Position numbers and translations under genes: made by a program. DNA of 64,000 bases. It comes from Talinum fruticosum (taxonomy: Eukaryota > Streptophyta > Magnoliopsida > Caryophyllales > Talinaceae). This document shows positions 22,461 to 33,480 of this stretch, one piece after another. The stretch is from the NCBI GenBank assembly GCA_021018815.1, contig JAITYX010000065.1, forward strand, positions 3,685,590-3,749,589, given 5' to 3'. Below the pieces are notes generated by a model. It saw only the letters and a list, made by a program, of their open reading frames with translations, made no database searches and had not been told where the DNA came from. Positions within the stretch are counted from its first letter, which is position 1. Every line of letters starts with the position of its first letter.

Positions 22461-22984
22461 AACATGCTTGTTAGTGGATAATCAAATTGACGAAAGTTTA
22501 GTGTTTTACCTCAATAACTCGGTTAAAAATAGATTGAAAATCTTATGTGAAAAAGATGATTTGATGGGTCCAAGAGGTCTCACTTGCATGCACATAATGC
22601 CAAGGAGTCACATGCCACAACCGATGGAACTTTGCAAGCTAGGCCACGAGCTAGGGCTGCAAAGCGGCCATTGAAGAGACACCACTGCACCTCGTGGCCG
22701 GCGCCAGCTAGCCTTTAGCAGGCCTGGTCCCTAGCGTGCTCTCCTAGAGTCCCTTGGTCTCCCTTGCCTTTTTGTCTCCTGTCTTATATTCTTAGCTTGG
22801 CCTCGATCGAATGGGCCTATAAAAGGGATGCTTGGTGTGTTCATTTAGCACACTTGCTTCTCTCTTGTACTCTTATCTTGATCTTGTGGATTCTTGCTTT
22901 GCTCCTCTTAAAAATTAGTTGGTTTCCAAAGTCTTTTCTTCAAAACTGTCTAAAAGGCTCATCCTACCGGGAGGTCAAGAGCTG
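22461..22984. other. Unassigned stretch before PMD pseudogene
   Basis: A 68-residue open frame (22468-22674, plus) has no recognised domain. The rest is a mix of GC-richer and T-rich sequence. It could include an upstream exon or 5' part of the plant-mobile-domain gene. Confidence 0.35.
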
Positions 22985-24560
22985 AAAAAGTTGTCCAAGA
23001 TAATTTCCTTGAACGGGAATGGCGCCCTCATAACGAATGGAATCGAAACGACCTCTTCGTGGAGGCTGAAAGTCATGTTTCTTCGCTCACCGTTACTCCT
23101 TCGGTAAGCTAGTTGCCTTAAATTTCTTCCTTTGCTAATTTAGAGTGTTCTTCTACTAAAAATCTTATTGGATTTTTGTCTTTATAGAAGGGCTCGATAC
23201 GGAGTGGTGGAGCCATACCCAAATTTATGGAGACATGTAGAAAGATGAATTATCCTCTTGAACATGTCATGCACAATGTTAGGTTTGGCTCTCTCTTCCA
23301 TGCTTTAAACCCTCTTTGTGATAAAGGAGAACGGGATCCCATTAGGGCCATTAGTGAGCACTTTTGAGATACTAACCAACACTTTTCATCTTCCCTTCAG
23401 GGAAATAACCATAACTCCTTTTGATTTTGTTGTTTTGTCCGGTTTGGGCTTCTTGGGGAGCTTCTAGCTTATGACTAAAATTTGTATAAAAATCATGACT
23501 ATCTTTGCCATCTCTTTGGTCCCATTGCTAGTAGGTTCCCTCAGGAAAAACTTTTGAAGTATACCATTCTTTTCGAGGGTTTTGAGGATGTTAGGTTTTC
23601 ACTTCAACATTCTCCACAACAACGGATCCGAATCGTGCTTGCTCTTTTGTTAAGCACGGTGCTCTTTTCCAACCAAGGCTCTAAGGTTCATGTTCACTAT
23701 TTGGTGAACATAGTGGACCTTGACAAAATAAAGGAGCTTAACCGGGGTGCTCCCACGTACACTTGCCTCATGAGGGGCCTCTGTGCCGGTGTGTGGCACA
23801 CAAAACCCGAGAAGGACTCAACCAACTATCTCTCACTGTGCAGCTTATGGAAGATCATTAAGGTAAGCTCTAATTCTTCATGTATTCCCAATATGTTTCT
23901 ATCTTGTGTGGATAAAAATATTTCTTGGTTTGCAAAATGTAGCCGTGGTTGTGTGAATATTTTTCGCATCTTTCTCCTGGCTCAATGAATCATCAAACTT
24001 TTTCGGCCTCCATATCATGGGCTAGAATTTATCTTCGACGGTCCAAGATCCATGATATAGGCTTCTTAAGATTTACCATTGACCGTGTGACTTTGGTATG
24101 TTGATTTCGGACTCAAAATTAATCTCGAAAATGTGCCTAGAAAGTTTATACTTCACTATCTTCCTAGCTGCCCCTGCCCACTGCCTGTGGTGAACCTTGT
24201 GGGCCTGGTTGTGATCGGCGCCAGCCACGACTATGAATGGTTTATGCCCGTTTTCTTGTTGTTTTTCACTTTTGCTTGCTTGTGTCCTTATAAATCTTGT
24301 ATGTGCAAGCCAACTTCCATCATTGGGCCCAACTCCAACTCCCTCCAAGCGTAATCATAGCACATGAGTTAAGTGAAAGGAGGATCTTGATTGAGGGTCC
24401 TTTTGGGTTTTGTTGGTACCTTAGTGAAAGAGTCACACCTCAAATCCGAGTCAACACATGACCTCCGTTTGTACCTTTTGATCCACCACCTACCATGTTC
24501 TACCCTCACTATCTTCCACAACAAGAGCAAGTTGAGGCTACCATGGGGTATCCTTATACC
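22985..24560 (+). pseudogene. Plant mobile domain (PMD, PF10536-like) pseudogene, three exons
   Basis: Three segments read as one protein across two GT-AG introns. Exon 1 (about 22985-23103) has EREWRPHNEWNRNDLF. The first intron is 23104-23187. Exon 2 (23188-23862) has FEILTNTFHLPFREITITPF, SKVHVHYLVNIVDLDKIKE and LWKIIK. The second intron is 23863-23942. Exon 3 (23943 to about 24560) has WLCEYF and, later, CWYLSERVTPQ. These match the order of the aminotransferase-like plant mobile domain found in MAIN-like proteins and in several transposons. In-frame stops (for example after VER near 23245 and after LLAYD near 23478) make it a pseudogene. The domain's known roles are in genome stability and silencing; here it could be a transposon-borne or host copy. 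Confidence 0.75.
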
Positions 24561-25429
24561 ACATTCTTGAATTTATACATATCCTATGCTCATCATACGG
24601 GGCGGATCATGACTGAACTAATGAGTTCCTACTTCTTCCTTTACTTTAAATATTTTGGAACATCATAAAAAAAGAATCCCAAGTTGATAGTGCTGAGATT
24701 CTGAGCAAACCCAATCAATGAATGAATACGGAGCTTTAATTTCTCATAACATTTACTATAAAAATTAAAAATACATGTAAATTGATTTTTAATTTATCTA
24801 CAAATAAAGAAGTTATCAAAAGCAATAAAATTATTTAAAAAAAAAAGAATGGAAAGAGAAAGTGGATTGAAAAGAAACCATTTTTTTCCCACCTTAAGAA
24901 ATTAGGATAATAATAAAATTAGAATTAATAATGGAAGGGTAATTGTGAAAAATCCAGTCTTGGGTTTAACAAAAGATTTCTGAAAATTGGAGTCTTTAGA
25001 GAATTATTTTGATAAGTGGTTTTGTATTATTGACCCTTTTTGATTTGACCCATTAATGGTCCGCGAGTCGACCCCGTAATGGCACATCTTCAAATGACCC
25101 TTTTAGCCCGACCCTTTTATTACTAAACTTGGACTTTGACCCTTTTTTTGACTCGGCCTGCTGGCCCAATGAGTACCCTGCCCACTGGCCAGCCCTACCT
25201 ATTATCCATTAAACATTCACATAAAAGATGGATAGTTATCCATACACTCCCCACTGCCCATTGTTAATGGGTATTCTATTACCCACCCAAATTGGTTGAA
25301 TAAGGGTGGGTATCTAATTGATGGGTACTAATTTCCACTCATACGGTGCACCAATTTGACTTTGAGTCTATTAGAAGTTATTACATACAAAACACACATA
25401 AATATATCTAACAAAATACATATAATTAT
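24561..25429. other. Spacer, no gene recognised
   Basis: AT-rich sequence (24600-24960) is followed by sequence with repeated ACCC/GGGT words (25040-25330, such as GACCCTTTT repeated). No domain or boundary is recognised; the latter part may be an end of an unidentified DNA transposon. Confidence 0.4.
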
Positions 25430-25565
25430 AAACGAACATAAACGAATAGAAACATATATAAACAAACATAAACGAACATAAAAGAACATAAATGAATATA
25501 AACGAACAAAAACAAACATAAACGAACATAAACGAACATTATAAAAGAATATAAACGAACATGAA
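25430..25565. repeat. ATAAACGAAC-type minisatellite
   Basis: About a dozen degenerate 10-11 bp units resembling ATAAACGAAC, in head-to-tail order, vary at one or two positions (ATAAATGAAT, ATAGAAACAT). No coding sense is visible. Confidence 0.8.
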
Positions 25566-25696
25566 ACATAAATAGATTATGTTTTTTACGTGAATTCGAA
25601 CATTCTTCTTTCCCAACTTTGTGTTAAGTGACCATTGTTGCTTTTTTCCATAATATAATTCTCATTGGAATAACTTGCTAAACTTGAAGTCTCCTC

Positions 25697-25698
<2 letters not shown>

Positions 25699-25773
<75 letters not shown>
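25699..25773. repeat. (TA)n microsatellite, about 37 units
   Basis: An uninterrupted AT dinucleotide run of 75 bp. Open frames of Ile-Tyr repeats on the minus strand are artefacts of this run. Confidence 0.98.
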
Positions 25774-25775
<2 letters not shown>

Positions 25776-25835
25776 AATATGTGACTAGATTCTTTAGTGA
25801 TATACTCTTGGTAGAGCCACTGTATACTTGCCTGT

Positions 25836-26813
25836 CACTACAACAAAATGGGTTTTTGTAATTGATAAATTGTAACATATATCTATTAAGTTTTACAAAT
25901 AGATAAAACTTATGTAATCATTTTGTTAGTGCTATAATTAATTCAATCCTATTGTAACACTTTAAAAGGTATGCTACTTTTAGCTTTGCTAATGTAACAC
26001 TTTTATGTAAGTCTTACATATGATGTTCTTGTGACAAGTAAAAACTGTTACATTAGTTTTCTTCTCTAACAAATAAGTTAATAATTAAGACTCACACTCA
26101 GGACATTACATTTAATTGGGTTTCCTTGTACATTTTACGTTGATATTTTCACACATTATTTAAGGGTTAAATGATTTTAAAACAAAATGTATATTAATTT
26201 AACTCTAGCTTAAAGTTTGCAAAGATGTGTATCAAAACTAACCCAAAACCCCAAACCCAAACCAAATAATTTGAATCTATATCTAACTTTAATGATCTAA
26301 TTCAATGTGGTTATGCTCAACCTAACACTTAAAAAACTAATTTGAAACCCCAATCGACTAGAATTGACATGAATTCAATCCAAATTGTTTTCTCCAAATG
26401 TTTTTTTCTTACAAGATAAATGTATTAGACCAAAAGTCCCTATTTGGTAATAATATGTTTTGATTAACATTTAATGGTTAATATTAGCGTGAGGTAAAAA
26501 CTTTTTTTTTTTTTCAACTAGCGTTTGTATCAGTATATATAACATTTCTAGTTTTGAAACATTAAAAAGATTAGCTTTGATATTTAGAAGTAGCATTTCA
26601 TATTTTTGGACGAAAATACGTACCACTTGATTAATTTTATATGAGGCAAATTATCAGTAGTGTAATTTCCCAGTAAGCTGACCTTATAGCTTTGACATTT
26701 TAGCTTGAGTGATAGTGTATTTATTTTGATTACTTACTTTAGAGCCTTATATGTTTATTTTATTAGCATTATTTATGTTATTGTAATTGCACTAAGTATT
26801 ATTTGGACATTAT
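25836..26813. mobile_element. Possible CACTA-type end followed by AT-rich sequence
   Basis: CACTACAACAAAAT at 25836 is the classic terminal motif of many plant CACTA transposons, and GTAACACTTTT-like words repeat through 25870-26060 like subterminal repeats. No matching inverted end with a 3-bp duplication was found; AGTAGTG near 26657 is the only candidate and its flanks do not match TGT. It is probably a truncated element. The rest to 26813 is AT-rich with no gene. Confidence 0.4.
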
Positions 26814-26834
26814 ATATTCACTACTAGAAACACT

Positions 26835-27420
26835 GGATTTTGTGACCGCCAAAATCGGTCACAAAATGTTAAATTTCGGTCATAAATGGGTTTTATGACC
26901 GATTTCGATGGTCCGAAAACCCTCGTCGAAGCTGGAATTTGCGAATCGGTCACAAATTCTGAACTGCAATCGTGACGGAAATTTCGGTCACAAATTGTGA
27001 CCGACTTTGTGGCCGCTCTATATTTCACACTAATTTTGCGACCGTTATTTCGATGCGAAATTATGACCGTTGTGACCAATTTTGTGACCGAATATGTTTG
27101 TGACTCGATTTTGTGACCGTTATTCTTTAGAAATTTTTTGGCCGATTTTGTGACCGTTATATAATTGTACCCGCTTTTGTGACTCGATTTGGTTTTGAAG
27201 CTATGGTACTTTGTGATCGCTTTTGTGACTCACTTAGTTTTAAAATTATGTTTATTTGTGACCGCTTTTGTGACGGATTCCGTTTTATTCTCAAACACTT
27301 TTGTAACTGATTTTGTGACCGATTTTGTTTTGTACTTAACTTATTTTAACCGCTTTTGTGACTGATTTTTGAGAAAATTGAACACATATTGTGACTGGTT
27401 TTGTGACCCCTTTTCTGCCA
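26835..27420. repeat. CACTA left subterminal repeat array
   Basis: More than twenty copies of words such as TTTTGTGACCG and CGGTCACAAA occur in both orientations. In En/Spm-type elements such subterminal repeats are the TNPA-type protein binding sites. The right counterpart is at 31285-31515. Confidence 0.85.
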
Positions 27421-30400
27421 TAAAAATCATTGCATATAATCATGCGACGAATCCCTATATTACAAAATCATATATACTAAATGTTCATACATAATCAATG
27501 TCCAACTATTGTAGAAGCAATAGGTGAAATCCCAACTTTCATATCTATAATTTATATCTAAGTTTTCAACACTAGAGCTTCTCATTGAGCAACAAAGCAT
27601 ATAACAAAGCACACCAAAGCATTAGAACATTGTTGAAACTCGCGACAAAATTTGAACATTTAATTAATTACCAAATTAGGCTGCGGAAATAAAATTTTAA
27701 CTCAAAAACGAAAAGGAAACGTAAAAGCATAAGTTGCTCATCTGGATCCTTTTATTTCATATATATCAGTATCTGTGTGGTAAACATAAACTAAGAAGAC
27801 ATCAATCTTCTAGTTGAGAAATGATGCTGGCAAACACTCAATAGCCTTGGCACATGTCAGAGAGGAAGCAGTATTCATTCTTTGCCTTTGCCCGGTAAGT
27901 TGCCGTTAGACCTGCCATCGTAAAGTTTGTATTATACATCCTATAAGCGTTTACAGTGCAGTAAAGAGGTGATAACCATATGTTAATGTTGGGTTAGGTC
28001 ATTTCAGTCTCATATCATATTCTTCATAGCTATTATTAGCTTGTCCAATAAGCTCTTCGAGAGAAGGCTGAAAGTACTCATCTAGCAAATTCGGCAATTT
28101 TCCTCCTTTGTGACTATTCCAGTTGAAGCCCAAAGGATTAATACACAAAATATTTTTTTTGGGGGTGGGGGTTCTTAGATGGAATGACCATGTTTGAAGT
28201 TTTCCAACATCTTCACAGGATTTTTGCAAACAGGCATTAGGAATAAGGCCACTACCCATAAGTTACAGAACCGGGTAGCGGAGAAGGGAATGAATCCATT
28301 TTCCATGTTACAAGATCAGTCTTGATGCTCTCTTATATGTATATGGTTTCCATATTATTTCACCAGTATATAACTAAACTAAAGAAGTCCAGCCAGTGCC
28401 AGCAAAGGAAGGCGGAAAGAGAAGAAATGAATAGGAGGTTATAAGCGATCCTCACATTACAATTTACACCAAACCTTCCTCTTAAATAGTTCTTACAATA
28501 TGAGTTGGATCCCTTCCCAGGCCTCCCCTCCATTTATCTAAATACACAGCTAAATTTGTAACCATGATACATGCTTCCATAAAAACAATCTACTACAGAA
28601 TTTTGGCAGCACATAAAGCATCAAATTTAGAAGCATGATGGAAGTCGGCAAAGAAATGCCTTCTATAGTCATACAGAGTGGATATTCCTCTCTCCTAAAA
28701 CATTGCCGTAAGCTTTTAAAAAAGAAACTAGAAAGCTTACTATATCCTGGTGTTTGAACATCAAATCCTTCATCTTGGAACACAAAATGAAGAGAAGGGG
28801 CATAAATGCATGACAATAGGGGGAATGATATTAAGCAAAAGCAAAAGGCAGTCGAAAGACAAGTGATATGAGGCAAATTAAAATTCACGAATTAGAGGCA
28901 AACTTTTAACATAAACAACAACTTCTTTGGTAGCCTCGTATAACACATGAAAGCCATAACAATTGAGCAAGTCAACCAAGGATTTCTTAACCAAATTCGG
29001 CAATTAACCACAAGATACCTTTTGCTAATGATACTTTTTTTCTTTTGTTTCACTTATACATATATGCCTAATATTCTAAAAATCAGAGGAATTAAAAAGA
29101 AATCCATTCTCTAACTCTAGTATGCAAGTAGTGATAATATGCCTAATTGACATCAATCTCCAATACTTCTGTTATAATTAGCAGCACAAGAGAAATCCAT
29201 TCACTTATACATATATGCCTAGTATTCTAAAAATCAGATGAACTAAAGAGAAATCCATTCACTTATACATATATGCCTCATTAACTGGAGGTAGAGATAT
29301 CCATGGCCATTTCTGTTATAATTAGCAACCCAAGAAAACACCCAAAGTGATATCAATCTCCAATACTTCCAAAAGCCTCAAACTTTGCAGTCAAATTAGC
29401 GTCAATCAGATCAGAGATTAACAATTACGCCGAAAGTGATACCACTAAAGTTGATTTGATTTTCTTTAAAAATCTCCGGCACTTACATAAAGAAAGGAAA
29501 AATGCAAGGCACAAATTTCTAATGTGTCCACATCGGCCCCATTGAAGCACCAATAGTTGGCAATTCTGAATAGTGATGGGGATACTACCTTTACAACTCA
29601 TAACTTCTTTCATACATGAGAATATATAATTTCTCGCCATTAATTTCTAATATTTCATATATGGACACATTGACATCAAGTAAACTAGTGAGCCCAAGCA
29701 GCCATGTGCACCTTACATGGAAATTTGGAAAAAGAACTTGAACTTGGCCATTAAAACTAGGGAACAAAAGAAAGAAAAAGCTCAGATATAGAGATAAAAA
29801 CAAAATGACCTAACCAATTTGACCACTTTATCCCACAAATGATGATGATCAAAGATGTCCTGAGTTGAATGGCTATGATTAGGCCATAATTTGCAGTTAC
29901 GAGTCTAACAAAATTCAGTTCACCCACTCCCTTCCCTCCCCCATCCCCATAGGTTGCTCACTATTCAAATTGGTTTCCCTTCCTTTACACTGTTCGTATT
30001 CTACATGCGAACTATACTCATTTCTACATAAACAAAATACATTAATATGAAAAATCAGATATGAAGCTCATGTTGGGACCTTCATCAATTCTCAGGAAAG
30101 AAGCATCGATAACTCTAATCTTGGCTTGAGGCTTATCCAAGACTAGCACTAAAAATGAGACCTACATCATCCTCAGATATACTTGACAGGAAACTAGCAG
30201 AAATCACCCACTAATCATAGTTGTGTGACAGGACAATATCCAACTTCCTACTTCCACTATGATCTTAAAATATTTTTAAAATACTTCCACACAAAAAAAG
30301 CTTCCCATCTAACTTCAACTTTCAACAGCAAACAATAACTTCATGTTACCTAATCCAATTGTGAGACCAATTGTATAACCTTGGATTCCAAGTGAAATTT

Positions 30401-30630
30401 CATCTAAATTTTTGGCATTTATACTGGAATAGATTATAGAATTGAAATGTTAGTAAAGAAATGATAACCCCAAAACATATGAAAGCCCAATACAGAAAAA
30501 TTTAAAATTGAATCAACATTAGAGTTGATAGTTGACAGCAACCAAAGAAGTTATGAAATCACCAACAAATCTAATTTCTAAGGAAACCCTAATAATTATT
30601 TGGCACAATGGTCCAAATTGCATAAACGAC
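27421..30630. other. CACTA interior, no recognised transposase
   Basis: The interior is AT-rich with a few open frames, of which 27999-28259 on the minus strand (86 residues, with LPNLLDEYFQPSLEELIGQA) looks most protein-like. I cannot assign it; it may be a captured gene fragment or a decayed TNPD/TNPA exon. Short direct repeats (ATTCACTTATACATATATGCCT type) recur at about 29050, 29200 and 29257. Confidence 0.45.
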
Positions 30631-30639
30631 ATTCCACCA

Positions 30640-31245
30640 TGGAGGGAGGGAGATACCTGCTTGTGGAGGATTCACCCGCCGTGGAGTCGCCGGGCACTGC
30701 TGGTGTCTCCGGTCACACTGAAGCTAAAGGTCAAAGTTCCGTGGAGTTGCAGTCAGATCAAGATGAACGAGGGAGAGAGGGGGAGGGAAGGAGGTAATTG
30801 CCGTTGGAGGAGTCGCCTGCCATGGAATCGCCCGACGCTGGTGGAGTCTCCGGCCACGCTGCCCCTGAAGGTTAGACCGTGAGAAAAAGCTCGATTAAGA
30901 TTCAGACTGAATAGGGAGGGAGGGATGGAGGGAGGGGGACACGCCTGCCACTGGAGTCACCGCTAGCCGCGAAATCTCGGGGCGCTGTGGAGTCACCGGC
31001 TGTCGCAAGCGTCGCCGGTCACAATGATGCCTGAAGGTGAGAGCGAGTGAGAGAAAGAGAGATGGAGCGCGAGAGATGGTGTGGGGGACACACCTGCCAC
31101 TGTCGTCGCCACTAGCCGCAGAAGCTCCGGTCGCTGTGGTGTCGCCGGTCGCCGCAGGCGTCGCCGACCAGAATTAGGCCCTGACGGTGAGAGCGAGTGA
31201 GAGAGAGAGATAGAGGGCGAGAGGCTGCGAGGGTTTGTTGGTTTG
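30640..31245. repeat. GC-rich tandem repeat block inside CACTA
   Basis: Four degenerate tandem units of roughly 145-160 bp start near 30645, 30785, 30930 and 31085. Each unit has a GA-rich tract (GAGGGAGAG type), then a CTGCCACTGGAGTCGCC-like GC-rich segment, then GCCTGAAGGTGAGAG. Composition contrasts sharply with the AT-rich flanks. On the minus strand it resembles a 5' leader plus first exon, as in gene-like ends of CACTA elements. Confidence 0.7.
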
Positions 31246-31284
31246 GTGTGAAAGCTTTATAACTCAATAATAGGTAATAAAGTA

Positions 31285-31515
31285 GCTTAACCAATTTTGT
31301 GACCTTAATTAAATTATTTTATGGTCATAAAATTAGTCATAAAACTTTAAAATTTTAATTTTGTGACTGATTTTAAATTGGTCATAAAAGTAATCATAAA
31401 ATGTGATCGAATTTCTCACTATTGATAATTTGGTCATAAATTGTGACCACTTATAAGTGGTTACAAAAGTAGTCACAAATTGTGACTATTTTTATTTGAT
31501 CACAAAATTGCGGTA
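31285..31515. repeat. CACTA right subterminal repeats
   Basis: TTTTGTGACC, GGTCATAAAA and GGTCACAAA variants recur here in inverted sense to the left array, directly before the right terminal repeat. Confidence 0.8.
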
Positions 31516-31966
31516 AAAAATCCAAGTATTTCTAGTAGTGATTTACATTTACCTCCCTCGAGGTATTTGGCAATCATTTATAAACCCTCCAGGTATTGGT
31601 ATTTATTTTTACCCACCCCGACCGAAGCGAGTTAATATTTGAGTGATACATTGACCTTTGTTGTTAATAATAAAAAAATCCAAATACGACATGTGTGCTG
31701 ACGTGACATAAAAAAGATGTATAATGTCACAATTGCCCTTTTATGATATGTATGCTCTTCCTAGGTGTGGGGGTAAAAAGTCATTCTATTTTAAAAATTA
31801 GGGACAAACTTGTCCTTTTACGCTTCGATTAGCCCTTCGCCGTTTTTTATGTTAAATATTTTTTATCTCTAGATCTAGGGTGGGTAAAAATAAATATCAA
31901 TACCTATAGGGTTTATAAATGATTTCCAAATACCTCGAGGGAGGTAAATGTAAATATCTTGTTTGA

Positions 31967-33480
31967 TTTTGTTTAAATATATTCGTTTTTGGTAAAAAAA
32001 AAGAAAAAAAACAACAAAGGGTCCGTTATTTTCATGGAAAACAAAGGGGGTGGGTTAGAACACCATTTCTTTTCCTTTCCTCCTTCAACCCGCACGGAAG
32101 AGAGAGAGGCAAGCATATAGGGAGAAGATGAGGGAGGCGACAACACCATGGGCATCGACCAACCATTGTGATCAAGAGGAGAGCGAGGAAGTCCCATCTC
32201 TACCCGGGTGTACCATAACGAGAAAGAGAGGAGAATTGAAGGTGGCGGAACCCTAACCCCCATCGTAAACACCAAACCGCCACCACTATTATTGGTGGTC
32301 GATTTGCTTGAGTGCCGCGGGCAACTGTATTTTATCCGATTGCGTGATGGCAACGGAACAAAAAAGGAGGGCCGGTGAGAGGGACTTGGTAGCAAGGAAA
32401 CACCAAATTCGTACCAAATTGAGTCCAACCGAATCGTAGCAGTGGCGGATCCAGGATTCAAATCAAGTGGTGCAAAGATCCGTGAAAATATGCATATGAT
32501 TTTAACATTTGTACTAAAACGGAACTTACTTTTTATTGGATATACTAAAAATAAAATGGGACATGGGTAGTGGCCTAAATAGACCTTAAAATTGAATTGA
32601 TGGTAGACTAATATATCAAACTCAATAAGACGACAAGAAGTGGAATAAGAACTTGTATGTCTCAGTAATTTATGCCCAAAAAGCCAAAAGTTTTGCAATT
32701 AGTTCCACAACAATGAATTAATAATGAGTAACTTATACATCTATCAATAGGAAACAACAATAACAAACAATTAAATAATCCCTAATTGCATTCTCTAAAA
32801 GTCTAAAACAATGTTTCATTCACAAAAATAAGGTTGAATTAACCACAAATGAGCCAAAAATCAAATTGAGAAGAGCCAAAAAAAAAAAAAAAAGAAAAGA
32901 CTGTGATGATAAAATTAGATTAATTACGAAAGGAGTGGGTGGGGATTGAGGTCGCGTGACACTGGTCGGTGGTGAGTGGTGTTGTGGTGACAAACACTAA
33001 AACTCCGCAAAAGATTCCACCTGAGCGACGAGCACTATTCGCTGGGTGCTTGGAAAAGGAGGAGACCTGGCCTCGCTGCTTGATCACCTGGTCGTGCCTG
33101 GGCCTAGGCGCTGGGAGAGGAGGAGAGGAGATGGGGAGCGTTAATGGTGGTGGATGCGTTAGGGTTTGGCCGAGGATGGGCATGAGAGGAGGAGCAAGAG
33201 ATGAATTTTAGGATCGAATAGCCAAACTTAATTAGAGGAGGCAAGGAGATGGGAGTGTTAATGGTGGTAAAGATGGTGGGTGGGGTAGGGTTTAGCTAAG
33301 GATAAGCATAAGAGGAGCAAGTAGGAGATGAATTTTGGGATCAAATAGCCAAACTTAATTAGCGTTTGGCAAGACAAAAGGCAGGGTTGAAAAAAAGGTT
33401 GACAAAAAGGTTGAAACTAGGAATTGAACACTTGGGCCGCATACCATAATTAAGCACTAAAGCCTTAATCACCACACCAC
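31967..33480. other. Mixed repeat-derived spacer, no gene supported
   Basis: It contains a GC-richer block (32030-32450), the widespread plant-repeat phrase CAGTGGCGGATCCAGGATT at 32441-32459, poly(A) runs (32879-32895), and another GC-richer block from 32940. The phrase CTAGGAATTGAACACTTGGG at 33416-33435 and the CACCACACCACT end at 33470 resemble the terminal segment of such repeats. The 241-residue minus-strand frame at 31973-32698 is not convincingly a protein. Confidence 0.45.
33113..33362. repeat. Tandem duplication of about 120 bp
   Basis: Two consecutive units (about 33113-33234 and 33235-33362) share GAGATGGG(G)AG(C/T)GTTAATGG, AGGGTTT and a unit end with ATAGCCAAACTTAATTAG. They differ by several substitutions and a short insertion. 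Confidence 0.85.

Larger units (their letters stand above)
26819..31540. mobile_element. Non-autonomous CACTA transposon, 4.7 kb, TSD ATT
   Basis: The terminal inverted repeats are CACTACTAGAAA at 26819 and its complement TTTCTAGTAGTG ending at 31540. A 3-bp duplication ATT occurs at 26816-26818 and 31541-31543. Dense TTTTGTGACCG subterminal repeats occupy the left 600 bp, and degenerate versions occupy the right 250 bp in inverted sense. The interior has no recognised transposase, so it would depend on an autonomous CACTA (En/Spm) transposase in trans. Confidence 0.93.
26814..31966. mobile_element. Foldback MITE split by the CACTA element
   Basis: The right part (31544-31966, about 420 bp) begins and ends with near-perfect inverted repeats of about 45 bp (TTACCTCCCTCGAGGTATTTGG against its complement). 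These extend with more mismatches inward to about 85 bp (31585-31625 against 31875-31915). Restoring the site before CACTA insertion, the left flank 26814-26818 extends the left repeat to match the right end through ATATTTACATTTACC. The superfamily is uncertain because no clear target duplication is visible. It has no coding capacity. Confidence 0.75.

Noticed and set aside
20470..24560. Reading LTR G1 plus the PMD gene as one Ogre-like element
   Set aside because: G1 belongs to a family whose gag and primer site are on the minus strand, whereas the PMD exons are on the plus strand, so they cannot be one element.
25586..25878. Ile-Tyr repeat proteins on the minus strand
   Set aside because: They are translations of the (TA)n microsatellite.
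26655..26663. AGTAGTG as the partner end of the CACTACAACAAAAT terminus
   Set aside because: Inner bases do not match the left end, and the flanking triplets (TGT left, TAA right) are not a duplication.
31973..32698. 241-residue open frame on the minus strand, the longest in the window
   Set aside because: Composition is low-complexity (Phe and Ser/Pro runs), it overlaps a MITE end and the CAGTGGCGGATCC repeat phrase, and no domain is recognised; it looks like a chance frame.
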